NCBI GenBank assembly: GCA_024449915.1
Contig: JAMZAV010001835.1
Span: 62,001 to 126,000 of the forward strand
Length of the DNA stretch: 64,000 bases
Direction: 5' to 3'
Source: Sweltsa coloradensis
Taxonomy: Eukaryota; Arthropoda; Insecta; Plecoptera; Chloroperlidae
A model generated the notes under the pieces. The model saw nothing but the letters and a program-made list of their open reading frames with translations. It did not search any database and had not been told where the DNA came from. Position numbers and translations under genes: made by a program. Numbering within the stretch: the stretch's first letter is position 1; every line of letters starts with the position of its first letter. Of the stretch, positions 41,040 through 51,345 are shown one piece after another.

Positions 41040-41165
41040 CACGACCACGACCTTACCCGTGGCTGGTCCTGACCAGCATGGGCTCCTCCTCCCACATACC
41101 ATAGGTTAAAGTGTCGCATGATATCCTTACGGTTGACGCGCCCTTTATCCAAATAAAAAAATAAA
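41040..41165 (+). repeat. Repeat A 3' end
   Basis: ACCCGTGGCTGGTCCTGACC, AGCATGGGCTCCTCC, GGTTAAAGTGTCGCATGATA, CTTACGGTTGACGCGCCC, TTTATCCAAATAAA. It leads into the exon-like module. Confidence 0.8.
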
Positions 41166-41209
41166 CAAATCCGTCCAATCTAAGTCTCCCTATTCTTGTC
41201 TTGTTTCAG

Positions 41210-41272
41210 GTGTCCACGGCTTCAGTTGATGTAGTCGCCAACCAAGTTCCGCGCTCAGACAACCAGACGTGA
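41210..41272 (+). other. Exon-like module with acceptor-like upstream tract (copy 2)
   Basis: TATTCTTGTCTTGTTTCAG precedes GTGTCCACGGCTTCAGTTG. The 20-codon frame ends in TGA at 41270-41272, followed by AAGGTTCGTTGATTTG. It differs from 6932-6994 by ACC to TCC (Thr to Ser) in codon 2, with no stop or shift. Both copies lie between a repeat A end and a LINE 3' end. Confidence 0.4.
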
Positions 41273-41339
41273 AAGGTTCGTTGATTTGTCCTGTCTCAAA
41301 CTGTTTTAAAACATTTCTGAACGTGTCATAGAACAGGAA

Positions 41340-41601
41340 GGTTGTGGGTTAGTCTTCTTTCATATGAAAATGGAGACAAACTTTCTAAATTTCTCATTTT
41401 CCACATATTATCATTTCATTTTGTTTTTAATTAATTAAATATTTATTTTTTGCCTTCACTATCATCAGCATCATATTATTTTTTTCATTAAAATTATGTA
41501 AAAAATCATCAAACACCACATTAACTTATTCAACTAACTAACAATAACACAGACTGCGCAATATGACCTACCGGATAAAGCGCCCTAGTTTCTCACGTCG
41601 G
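41340..41601 (+). repeat. LINE 3' end
   Basis: TCTTCTTTCATATGAAAATG, GAGACAAACTTTCTAAATTT (ORF end), 3' UTR with CACTATCATCAGCATCAT, tail at 41548-41601 (CAGACTGCGCAATATGACC, GATAAAGCGCCCTAG). Confidence 0.75.
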
Positions 41602-41835
41602 TCTGACGTGTTTGCACAAGTGGCTACGGTAATATTGAATATCGTCACAAGTATTAGGAGTTGCTTTGATAGAAACGATTTATTGAAGAGCTGAGGTAAA
41701 TAGAGTTGATTTGTCGATGATAGACTTGAATTTTGTGTATATTGTAGGCCTGGCCTCGACAGAATGATTGGTAGGGTATAGCTAGGCTACAAGGAAGGTT
41801 AGCAGTTTCTGCACTAGATTGACTTGTCTCTCGAC
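41602..41835. other. Unassigned stretch
   Basis: No repeat family or gene recognised. The short minus-strand ORF at 41654-41839 is not supported. Confidence 0.4.
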
Positions 41836-42310
41836 TCATCTACGGCTGGGTCTAGCCAGCATAGGCCTTGTATCACTTTGAACGCCATTTAATCTAACTT
41901 AACCTACCTCTAGCTGGTTCTGTCCAGGATGCTAGTGCCTTCTCCATATTCCCTGGGCTGGTGTGGAGTAATATGACCAAATGGTTGACGCACTCTTGGA
42001 CCAAATACCAAAACTTTTTATATAGCAGGTCTATAATAAATGATTTGTTACTTCATGAAAGATGACAAAGACCTTCCTCCCCTTAACCGTGGCTGGGTTC
42101 TGACCAGCATGGGACTTACCACCCTATATCCCCAAGGTTATAGAGTTAAATTTTGACCTTGTCGTTGACAAAGTCCTTCATGCAATAAACTATAAACTAC
42201 TTCAATCTCTGTCTTAGATTATAGGTAGGCCTAATGTGGAAGCCAGAATCACGATGTATGTATGTCTGGGCTGCGTCTAGCCATAGGTCTTGGTTTAATT
42301 TGATAAACCA
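41836..42310 (+). repeat. Repeat A 3' ends in series (three partial copies)
   Basis: CTCATCTACGGCTGGGTCTA (41836), then TAGCTGGTTCTGTCCAGGAT and AATGGTTGACGCACTC (41915-42000), then CCCCTTAACCGTGGCTGGGT and TGTCGTTGACAAAGTCC (42078-42180). The last is followed by GATTATAGGTAGGCCTAATG, colinear with 30405-30440. Confidence 0.7.
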
Positions 42311-42670
42311 CGCCTGAGCCCGGGGAAGAATTTTCCCAGAGCATGGCTCTGCTAATCGTAAAAGGCGAAGGAAGAGATAAAGTCCATCTGGGAAACATCT
42401 GCTAGTAAGAGGGGAGTATATTACTCTCCGAAACTAGAGGGCGAGCTCTGGCATTCGTCGTCGGAACCATTCCCATTTCCCTTGATGACGTCCCCGACGA
42501 TCATGACCATGACAACACCAACGATAACAAAGACGATGACGATTTCGACGTCATAACATCTAATTCCTCCCTTGACCCGTCGCTGTTCAGGCCAGAATGA
42601 GACTTTCCTCCCCATATCATATAGGCTTGCGTTGAGCGTAATGTTTGACGAATTCTAAATCCAAATGAAC
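42310..42670 (+). repeat. Repeat A copy
   Basis: TGAGCCCGGGGAAGAATTTT, CCAGAGCATGGCTCTGC, AAAGTCCATCTGGGAAACAT, AAACTAGAGGGCGAGCTCTG, a GAC/GAT-rich stretch 42500-42555, then TGCGTTGAGCGTAATG with a shortened A-version tail. Colinear with 30525-30870. Confidence 0.85.
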
Positions 42671-43213
42671 GAATAATAGTTTGTAAATATGAGAACCAAT
42701 GTATGCAGTGTCCAGTCTCACTACTGGTCTGTGGCTGGCTCTGGTCAGCATAGTTTTTAAATAAAAATTAAATTAAAACATTCGTTTCTAGGGTCTACCC
42801 ACTCAGTCTCCGAACTTGTTTTCAGTGGTGGACATTTAGGCTCGGTATTTCAATGTCCAGTTAAAGTGGCAAGTAAATTTTACTGACACATAAAATTGTT
42901 TTCACTATGGCAACCACCAATCAGAAGCCTTGTAAATATTTACTGAGAGGACTAACTGGCAGATAAATTTTAACTAGACATTGAAATTCTGGACCTAAAT
43001 CTAAAGCCGATCAAGAACATAAAAAATTAATTTGTTATATTCAATGTAATACATTTTCGTTTTCTTTCACGATTATCTCCTTACTTTTAGAAACTTAGAA
43101 AACAATGTATTCATAAAATACATCGTAAACTAATTTCATTACATTCGCCAATAAAAAAAAAGGCGGCGCAAAATGATCTAACCGGTTAAAGCACCCTAGT
43201 TTCTCACGTCGTA
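42671..43213 (+). repeat. Duplicated block end, S1 fragment and LINE-type tail
   Basis: ATATGAGAACCAATGTATGC and CTACTGGTCTGTGGCTGGCT match 30905-30965. TCTAGGGTCTACCCACTCAG, TTTTCAGTGGTGGACAT is an S1 minus fragment. 42850-43000 is unassigned. The 3' UTR and tail at 43161-43213 follow (AGGCGGCGCAAAATGATC, CCGGTTAAAGCACCCTAG). Confidence 0.7.
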
Positions 43214-43239
43214 GTAAGATCTTTTTCCCCTATGAAACT

Positions 43240-43428
43240 CTTATGAAAGTAATTATTTGGTACAGGATATCCAATTCTATTTAGAAAAAACTAAACTCTA
43301 AGGGTTATGTAATAGAGTTTGCTGGATACCTGGACACACGGGAATAGAGGGAACGGAACACGCTGTCGGGCTGCTAAGGAAGCTTCCCAGCGTCGCGACG
43401 TTGATTTCAAACTAGTTCCCGTTCCTGT
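43240..43428 (+). pseudogene. LINE RNase H domain fragment
   Basis: Three frames read as one domain: LVQDIQFYLEK, then LNSKGYVIE, then CWIPGHTGIEGTEHA, then RAAKEASQRRDVDFK and LVPVP. The WIPGHTGIEGNE.AD..AKEA block is the signature end of the RNase H domain of I/Jockey-type LINEs, and its His is part of the active site. Two or three single-base shifts break it. It is inserted between a LINE tail (43213) and repeat A (43433). Confidence 0.88.
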
Positions 43429-43432
43429 CTAG

Positions 43433-43790
43433 GCCCGGGGTAGAATCGGCCCCGAGCATGGCTCTGCTAATCGTACAAGACGATTCAAGAGATAAAGTCC
43501 ACTTCGCAAACATCAGCTAGTAATAAGGGGAGTATATTACTCCTCGAAACTAAAGGCGAGCTCTCGCAATCGTCGTCGGGAACACTTCCCCTTCCCTTGA
43601 CGACCTCCCCGACGTCGACGACAATGACACAACGAAGGATGACAAAGACTAAAACGACCGCGACGTAAAAACCCCCTCCCTACCCTTACCCGTGGCTGGT
43701 TCTGACCAGCATGGGGCCTCCTACTTATATCTCCTAGGCTAGAGTGGTGCATATTAACCTAACGGTTGACGCGTCCTTAATTAAAAAAAT
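43433..43790 (+). repeat. Repeat A, nearly complete
   Basis: GGCCCGGGGTAGAATCGGCC, CCGAGCATGGCTCTGCTAAT, AAAGTCCACTTCGCAAACAT, ACTAAAGGCGAGCTCTCGC, CCTTGACGACCTCCCCGACG, CGTGGCTGGTTCTGACCAGC, TAGGCTAGAGTGGTGCATAT, TAACGGTTGACGCGTCC. Confidence 0.9.
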
Positions 43791-43794
43791 ATGC

Positions 43795-43895
43795 ATAATA
43801 TGAAGCCCACTCTGACTAAAAAAATCGTCCTCCTACGTTTCGACTCTCACGTAGAGAAGAGGTGGCGCACACGTCTAACACACGGATATCTCTCT
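43795..43895 (+). pseudogene. LINE post-RNase H fragment
   Basis: ATGAAGCCCACTCTGAC, CGTTTCGACTCTCACGTAGA, CACACGTCTAACACACGGAT matches 39395-39510. The encoded TRLTHGYLS remains readable, but about 30 bases before it (the INRIRIGH part) are deleted. Confidence 0.75.
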
Positions 43896-45610
43896 TTTCC
43901 CTTTTTTTAATTTGGTTCATTAATTAATTGTATTTATATCCTTTTTTAATTTGTTCCCAACATTATTGTGTTTATTTCATTGTTGAATAATTAGTATGAC
44001 AAATATTTATTTAACTGTTTGTTAATTGCTTTATCTTCAACTATGTTAGTAGATTAATTTGTTTGTCCTTATCTATAAATCAGTTTTTAACTAAATATGA
44101 TGGACGTTAAATAAATAAATCTAGGTGCCCGATAGGGCGCCGCAGCCAAGCCGCGGTGCGCTACACACTCAAGCACCTTATACACCAAGCAGAGTTGGGG
44201 TGATTTCGAGGTGTTACCCAGCCGTCATGTAACGTGATGTGAACTTGAAAACTATCACAATCGAGGGGATTTAGGTACCTGACAACACATGCCAAATTTT
44301 ATTGGGTACAATTATTCCTTCTTGGTGAAAAAATGGCTTGAAACATGCTCAAAATCACTTTAAGGATGTTAGCTACTGCTACTGCTACTGCTACTACTGC
44401 TAACATCTAATACGTCGGCCCGCGATTCTGACCAGACGGGTGGGACTACAATGTTCATATTTTACATGGACATTGAGGTTATAGAAATATAGTCTCTTTT
44501 GAAAAAAAAGTTGAAAAAGTTTGTTGGAAGGCTTCCAAATAAGGGTTTTAAAATAAGCCTTAAACACTAGGCATACAATCAACAAGTTACCATAGATACT
44601 TGACACTTGTTGACGGTACAAGCAGAGTTAGGCGGGAAAGTGCGATACGTTAACAAATGGCGGACATTTTAAATTTTGCTTCTATGTGTGAAACGAGAAA
44701 AGTTGTCATTATACTCTCATAAAACAAATCAAACCGTCCCTGGCCTAGGCCCAGATGTAGAAAATTATTTATAATGCAAAAGTGTAGGTCTAAAGTTCCA
44801 TTTGGCTATAAGACTAGTAAAATTCATACTTACATTACATGTTTGACAAGCCTAGCCAACCCTATGCCAGCACAACATTGTTCTGCCCGGTGGTTCTGCC
44901 ACACAAACACAATGTGTCGAATAATATGAGCTTGATCATCTGTTTGTTTACATAATTGCAACAATCAAATCATTTCATGCAACTCGTCTTTCGATTGGCC
45001 CGCGTTTATGAAGGCACTGCCATCTAGAATAAATATAGAACTTTTTCGAGCTCTTTGCTATACGCAAATCTTTTAAAGTGTTTGGATTTCGTGGTACTCT
45101 TTCAACTCACAACCCATGACGTTTTCCACGATACCGTTCAAGAATACCAATTCCTTCGAAAACGAAAACGACTTCGTTTTCAAATTGCGTTTTCAACTCA
45201 TCTCCCACGAACTCAAGAATTGGGGTCCAGTCCTTATACCGTCGTTATACCATGGTTATACCACCTATACCCAGGATGTACATGAATCCGGGTATAGATA
45301 TTTTACATCCTATATTGTAACTGCTAATACCATAGAATTTAAATCAACTTTGATAAAAATATTATATTTTAACAAATAATTTTGTAATGGAACTTGAAAA
45401 AGTAATGAGATCACACACATAACAAAAACTTGTAGAAATACAGCCAAACCTTACACACTCAAAAGGAATGAGATCTAAAAAAAAAAATTACCATAACATA
45501 TCTAATGTTTTTAATCTGCTAGAAGTCAAAGCTATCACCAGTGATGATAAATTCAATTAAATGTTTGAAGGATGCCCGCTGTAGGGTATACACATCAGAA
45601 TTAACCGGTG
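43896..45610. other. Unassigned stretch; TAC/CTG microsatellite at 44371-44399
   Basis: It begins AT-rich and then has a moderately GC segment (GGCGCCGCAGCCAAGCCGCG at 44140) with no repeat match here. Overlapping ORFs at 45055-45285 and 45116-45379 are in different frames of the same DNA and have no recognisable domain. A short (GCTACT)n tract lies at 44371-44399. Possibly host intergenic DNA. Confidence 0.4.
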
Positions 45611-45825
45611 ACCCTTTTCAGGTGACTATCTAGGTTTATTTTGGATAGGACAAATTATTGTTTAGGGAGGGCCGAGGGCTATTTAAGAGGACTCAATCCC
45701 TGGCATTCGCATTAACGACTGAGGAAAACCTCAGAAAAAACCTTCAGTCTGGATTGCCGGTCTCGACAGGATCCGAACCCGGGACCCTCTAAGCCTCTAA
45801 ACACTAGATCAATGTTTACCAAAAC
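45611..45825 (-). repeat. tRNA-derived SINE, S2-related, minus strand
   Basis: On the minus strand: head with box B CCCGGGTTCGGATCC (plus-strand GGATCCGAACCCGGG at about 45770-45784), then CCGGCAATCCAGACTGAAG, GAGGTTTTCCTCAG and TAATGCGAATGCCAGG. These are the diagnostic segments of S2 (compare 23225-23300). The 3' part differs. Confidence 0.75.
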
Positions 45826-46087
45826 AAACCAAATTTGGATTTATTCGGGCTAATTAATAAAGGTAGTGATGTAAGAAATTCAATTCATAAAACCTGACAG
45901 TGATCATATGTGTCTCTTGTCCAATGTGGTATTATTGTACCCGTTACGCCTTCTGTCTGCATGGTAGCTGGTGGCGGGTTGACTTCAATCGTCTTGTGCT
46001 CCGAGTAGTAGATGAAGATGATGCACCAGTCTAACTTCTGTCGGAGTAGTCGTATTCTTGGATGTCAAAGATGTATTTTCAGTGCCC

Positions 46088-46325
46088 TTTTTGGGTATCA
46101 TAGTGCATGGTAGTCTTTTTGTCGTTTTTGGATGTCATAGTTTATGGTAGTTTTTCTTGTGTCTTCTTGGAGCATAGGTTATGGTTTGTTTTCTTGCGCT
46201 TTTGGTCACATAGTGTTTGGTTGTCTTCTTGTCGTCTTCTTGGAGTATGTGTAGGGTTGTCTTCTTGTCGTTTTCTTGGCATAAAGTGTTAGGGTTGTCT
46301 TCAGTCGTCTTTTTGGGATGTAATT
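46088..46325. repeat. ~36-bp tandem repeat, about 6 units
   Basis: Units like TTGGATGTCATAGTTTATGG, TAGTCTTCTTGTCGTC start at about 46093, 46128, 46168, 46202, 46240, 46275 and 46313. The plus-strand ORFs (46107-46292, 46217-46432) and the minus one are repeat shadows. Confidence 0.8.
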
Positions 46326-46637
46326 GTTTTTTTTGTTTTTTTTTAAAAAAAAAAAGGGGTTGGGAGGATGTCCCTGCTGGCAGAACCACCCCCCGGGGGG
46401 GGGGGGGAAATGTGTCAGGGGGGGGGACTTAGTGTAGATGATAGGTAGTTTTGTTTTGGGTTGGACATTATACAGCTAAGCAAAAAAAGATAATGTTAAA
46501 ATTTTTCCATACCCGGGAACTCACGAGGGGGACGTTGCTGTTTCGAGTTCCACCCCCACCGTTTTTTAAAAAACATTTGCGTTTAAAGAGAATGGGACCT
46601 ACGCAAATGTTTTAATAAAAAAAAAAAATACATAAAA
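46326..46637. other. Low-complexity, probably error-rich stretch
   Basis: Long T, A, C and G runs with no recognisable family. TTTCGAGTTCCACCCCCACC at 46532 could be a corrupted box B, too weak to call. Confidence 0.4.
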
Positions 46638-46988
46638 AGAACCAACAAAACACAGAATTGTACATTTAAAGGCACCAAAAAATCAGAAAGGTATTCAGGC
46701 CCAAAATGAAAGAAAAAACCAAAAAAAAAAAATTGTAATTTAAAAGTAGGTACCAAAAATCAAAAAAGGTATTCAGAGAACCAATAAAAAAACCAACAAA
46801 ACACAAAAATTGTACTTTTAAAGGCCCAAAAAAACAAAAAGGGTTTCAGGAACCAATGAAAAAACCCAACAAAACAAAAAATTGTACATTTATAAGTCCC
46901 CAAAAATCAGAAAGGTATTCAGAGAACCAATGAAAGAACCAACAAAACACAAAATTGTACATTTATAAGTACCAAAAATCAGAAAGGT
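46638..46988. repeat. ~73-bp tandem repeat, about 5 units
   Basis: The unit includes ACCAACAAAACACAAAATTG, TACATTTATAAGTACC, AAAAATCAGAAAGGTATTCA and GAGAACCAATGAAAG. Units start near 46638, 46712, 46790, 46866 and 46939. The first three are more corrupted than the last two. Confidence 0.85.
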
Positions 46989-47449
46989 CTAATCGAAAAT
47001 CGGAAAGAAATATCGCTTTCATTTCGACGATTTATTTATGAAGAATTTTCTTCATCCGTTTCTGTTGGGCGTTTTGTTTTTTGATGGGACTATGGCGGTG
47101 TAAAGTCTTTCTTTTGCTTTGGTTGACATTTTTCTTGGGGTGGATATGATTCTACACAATATTTTAATTGAAGTTTTTTGGTATCGGCCTGATGGTTTTC
47201 ACAGTTAAACCAGTGAAGAAAATTGAATGTTAATGCGATTGATGATGGTTTTTTAAGGGCCTTTATTGGTGCTCTCTCAATGATTCACGATTACTGAGCC
47301 GCTACCCCCATGGTGGTCAAAAGACGGTGAGGGGTAAACCCAAGCTGTGAATCTCTCTTTTTACGTTCGAAAAGAAATGTAAAAGATGATCTTTTGTTAT
47401 TTCCGAGGACGTAAGCAATTTTTTAATAAGGCACAGGCATCATTTGTTT
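46989..47449. other. Unassigned flank downstream of the transposase remnant
   Basis: No clear coding match. It may contain the C-terminus or 3' part of the P-like element. GATTCACGATTACTGAGCCG and neighbours are not repeated elsewhere. Confidence 0.35.
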
Positions 47450-49170
47450 TTAAATCTAGAGCTTGGTATGATAAAACCACAGACATAGAACTGTCGTCCT
47501 TCCTCTTAGGTAGCGTGCCTGGCCATCAACTCGGGAAAACATTCATTAAAGAAGATCTTTAAGAAAAATTGAACTTCAGTCTCAAATTTAAAACAGGAAA
47601 TTGCCCCGGGGTCCAACGGTTCTGGTCTCTTTTTCCGTTATAGGTTCAGTTTTAATATTTTCTGAAATTTTGGTTTTTCTAAAGGTTGTAGAAAATTTTT
47701 AGATCAAAAGAATGAATCTGTATCGAGTGCAATTTGAACCTCAGTGGGTACTACCACATACCATTAACGATAAAATCTTAAACTGACCCAAACTGCAAAC
47801 ATGAGGGTTGGGTATTTATCTTGACCGTGTTGACGAATGGTACAAAATAGGTTTTTATTGGATCTTGGTTGACCCGCCGAGTCTGGAATATTTTGAACGG
47901 TTTTTCCGGAGGATTTTCCAAGAAACGTGCTCCATAAATAGAATCAGAAACCCGTTTTGAAATGGAGATCTCTGCACTTTTCCCCAGTTCTTCATCGGTA
48001 AAACGCCAACTATCTTTTTACGTGTAATCGCGGGCCAAAATACATTGTGAAAAATTCCCCCGTAAATGCAACACGAGATTTTCAAAACAGACGTACAAAC
48101 TTGGGCCCCTTTAAACTGTCAAATAATTGGTCGACGCATTCCAAAGGAAGCCCAAAATAGGGGATGAGGGCATGTAGTGATTTCTAGCTCGGAAGCAGAT
48201 GTATTACCCAAGTCAAAAAATTTTTGGATGGGCAATAAAGATTTGTACCAGAAAGCTACTTTTTGGGCCTTATTTGCCCCCAGGTTTACTCGCTTTTCTG
48301 TTGGAACAGGGGTTAATATAGTTTCGGAAATTTACAACTCTTTGAAAAATAGTAGTTCGTTTTTTGAAGAGTTTTTTGACATGACCCCATCTTGCTTCCC
48401 CCGTTGCTACCTGATTGTCAGTTCCATTAATAGATGCTTCTGTAGGAGCCTCAACAAATACTTCATGAAACTTTGCGGAGACTTTTAAAAAGATGGGAGG
48501 ATGTAAATTACAGAAATGTATCATCTTTATGTTAAAAGCACTTGCCGTGTTAGGAAGGATAACTTGAGACGGTTTGTTGCACAAGAGAATCTAGAGCTAA
48601 AAAACTTTAGTCTTCCCTTCACAAATTAAAAACAATTAGCCCATATCTTGCAAGGTTTCAATTCCCTCTACAATAATCCCCCAAAGTCGACGTGTCTTGG
48701 TTAACCCTTGCAGAAGTAATACGCCACGGTTGTTTGAATTTTTTCTAGCCCAGAACCTGAAAACCAGAGCGGGGGTTCCCAAACCCTTTGTTCTCCCAAA
48801 GGGCGTCCAAAATTTTTCGTAGCCGACGATCGGTCCATTTTCAGAGTACCCAAAGCGGGCAGAGAAACTTCGTCGAACAGCAGAGAAAAACCCCCGGTCA
48901 GACTTGTTCTTTTGGGGACCTTTTTTCCTTTAAAGAGGGGTGAATAAGATCTTAATCCCGGGAAAAGATGGGGAAATTTGGGTTTTAACACATTTTTAAA
49001 TTTCGTGGAGGGAAAAGAAAGGAACTTTTTGCTAAGCTTGTAGCTTTGGGGTTTCTCTTGAAATAGAAGTGCAAAAATTTTGCATCCATGAGAAAACGTC
49101 GCCACGGGGATTTTTCTTTCCGTTTCTCATTTGACTCGCGAAAAGTCGACCCGAAACCCGGAGACAATTC
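47450..49170 (-). pseudogene. P-element / THAP9-like transposase remnant
   Basis: Minus-strand reading from 49165 downward. DAKIFALLFQEKPQSYKLSK corresponds to the ALTL.YFSPKAYE.L region. FPHLFPGL is the PGL turn. SLLFDEVSL at about 48855-48880 is the first catalytic-Asp motif (FDEM/FDEVSL). WFSGSGLEK...TTVAYYF at about 48711-48750 matches the KQPVAYYF strand. IIVEGIETLQDMG follows, then ATNRLKLSFLT (from CDQ.ATN), LHPPIFLKVSAKF (DPPHLLKS.R), ARWGHVKKLF and YINPCSNRK (W.H...F...K..HINP), and RVNQDPI...FCTIRQHG (RLNQD.EN.F...R..G) at 47815-47880. Order and spacing follow THAP9/P transposases. Many frameshifts and stops make it inactive, some possibly sequencing errors. The THAP zinc finger is not found upstream, and TIRs are not seen. 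Confidence 0.8.
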
Positions 49171-51345
49171 TTTTCTATTTTTAAATTTAAAAAAAACTTA
49201 GATTAGATCGCATATTTTTAACACCCAATTTGCAAAAGTTACATCTAGTTTAAGACATCAATTTTGTTTCCTCCCCTTTTAACAATCTCATGGTACATTT
49301 GTTGCTTTTTGGTTGAAAGTTTTTTACTCGAGTGGGCATCGATCGACTTCAAAATAGCTCTCTTGCGGTTTATTTTTAGTAAACGATTGAAATTACTTTT
49401 GTTTCGAGGACAGGGAGTTTTAAGTGGTACGTAGTTCCGTTGTATCGACACTAGGTCAGGCACGATGCGACGGCAGAATTACACGTAATTACATTTCCTC
49501 AAGCACGCTGCGGGAGTACTTTTGTTATACTCTGTTTCAACATCAAACTCACTATTTTCGTATGTTAAGTTAACCTGTGGTTTTTAGGAAAAAAAATTTG
49601 CAGATGTTTGTAAAAGTTGGTTTTCTGTTTGTTTATGATTGAAGTGGAGGTAAGGGGCATTCCATTTAAAGTAGGATTTGCGATCTTTTTGGGAAATTTC
49701 TGCCCTTGTAAAATAAAGGGAACAAAACCCTTGCTTTATTATAAAATTTAAAAACCATGTAGGAAACGTAGATCGGGGTTACCAGATCGCTAAACCCCAA
49801 ATATTTAAACGTGCTGCTCCTTTGGGAAACGAAAGAATGCAAAGGGAAATTTAAAAAACGCTGCCCCTACACCCCCGGGGCTTTACAATATTTCTCATTG
49901 TTTGTTTGAATTAAACAAATAAGATCAAAATTAGTAATGGATAGTAGGGTTTTAAACCCCAAACCCAAAGTAAAATACAAAGCAAAATTTACAGAAATTA
50001 ATTGATTTTAAAAAGAATGCCATTTTATTGTGAGATGTGTGTAACAGAGAAAGCCTGTACAAATACAGATCAACCCGCATGCGACTTTAATTAAAATTAT
50101 ACCAAAACCCCAAACGCAGAAAACGGTAGGTCTAAAGCTTTTGTAAAAAGAACGACTGAAATTTAAAGAAATTTATAAAAAGGGCGAAGTCCCCAACCAA
50201 CTATTTTAAGTAGGATCAAAAAAACTGTATTCACAAATGAAACAACGAACGACTCAACACACATAAAGGTTTTTGGAAAAGGAAAGGTAGGCCTAGAAAA
50301 ATCCCTACTAAAATAAAAGCCAAGAAAAAGGCGTAACCCTATACAAGAAAAAGTTGGAAATAAAATAGGGTAAAAATGCCTATTGCAAAACCCTTTTTTT
50401 GAAATGTATTTCCTACCTTTGAGGTAAATTTAAACACAACTATAAAGATTTTCAACACGCTCTAAATCACTCAATAAGCTTCGTTACATTTTACAAATTT
50501 AAAAGCTTTTGGGCTGCCATGTGTTTTTAAAAAAGATCCCTGGGAAAATTTTTTGCCCCAACAATAAATAAAAGGGAAAAACATTACAAAACCCCCGCCT
50601 TACCATAAAATATTTACGACAAATCGTCAGTCGAACGCGAAACGACTCTCTCGTCAACCCGCGAAAAAAAAAGCGACGAAAACACTCTGATGCCGGACTT
50701 TGAACTACTGAAATCGAAACAAATGAAGGAACACTGCCACACGTTTTAGCTTGCCTTTCAGCACCCTGACTAGAATTTTTATTCGGTCTGTTTCTTAATG
50801 AGAGTATCAACAATGCTTTGAACACTTCCAAATTACGTTAAGTAACCAAATAAGTTATTAAATGTTATAAAAAATATAGAAATTAATAGTACAGAGTAAA
50901 ATTTTGATATGGAAAGTTTAGTAAACATTTTAAAATTTTTTGGTTTTTTTGGATTAAGGAGCGCAACCGTTGGGTTTAAAATGACCACTCTACCTAGGGG
51001 AGGGGGAGGAGGGGCCGTTTTTCGCAATCAGGGGCCCACCTGAATGTGTCAATCCAGGGGCTGTTCGTCTGTTTTTTTTGAGTTGATAGCATTTTTGATA
51101 TCCCATCAAAAACGACCGAAATTTACACTTTAGTAAGGACCGCACGGGAAAAGAGAATGAGACTGAGAACATTTTCAGCACGTCCAAATTTGGGCGTGTA
51201 CGTCTTGATACACAGAATAACTTAGATTTCGAAGTGTAACTTGTGACTTTGTCGTGGTTTTTCCGTGAATGAGAAAAGGGGCAAAAAAAGAAAACTAAAG
51301 TCATCAAAGGAGACGACAGCGCTTGAGAAACTCTACCCCCTTTTT
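49171..51345. other. Unassigned stretch upstream of the transposase remnant
   Basis: Minus ORF 49245-49463 (SSKKLSTKKQQMYHEIVKRG) could be the coiled-coil region that precedes the catalytic part of P-type transposases, but this is weak. Other minus ORFs (50499-50831, 50833-51027, 50990-51397) have no recognisable domain. The sequence is AT-rich with frequent homopolymers. Confidence 0.35.
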
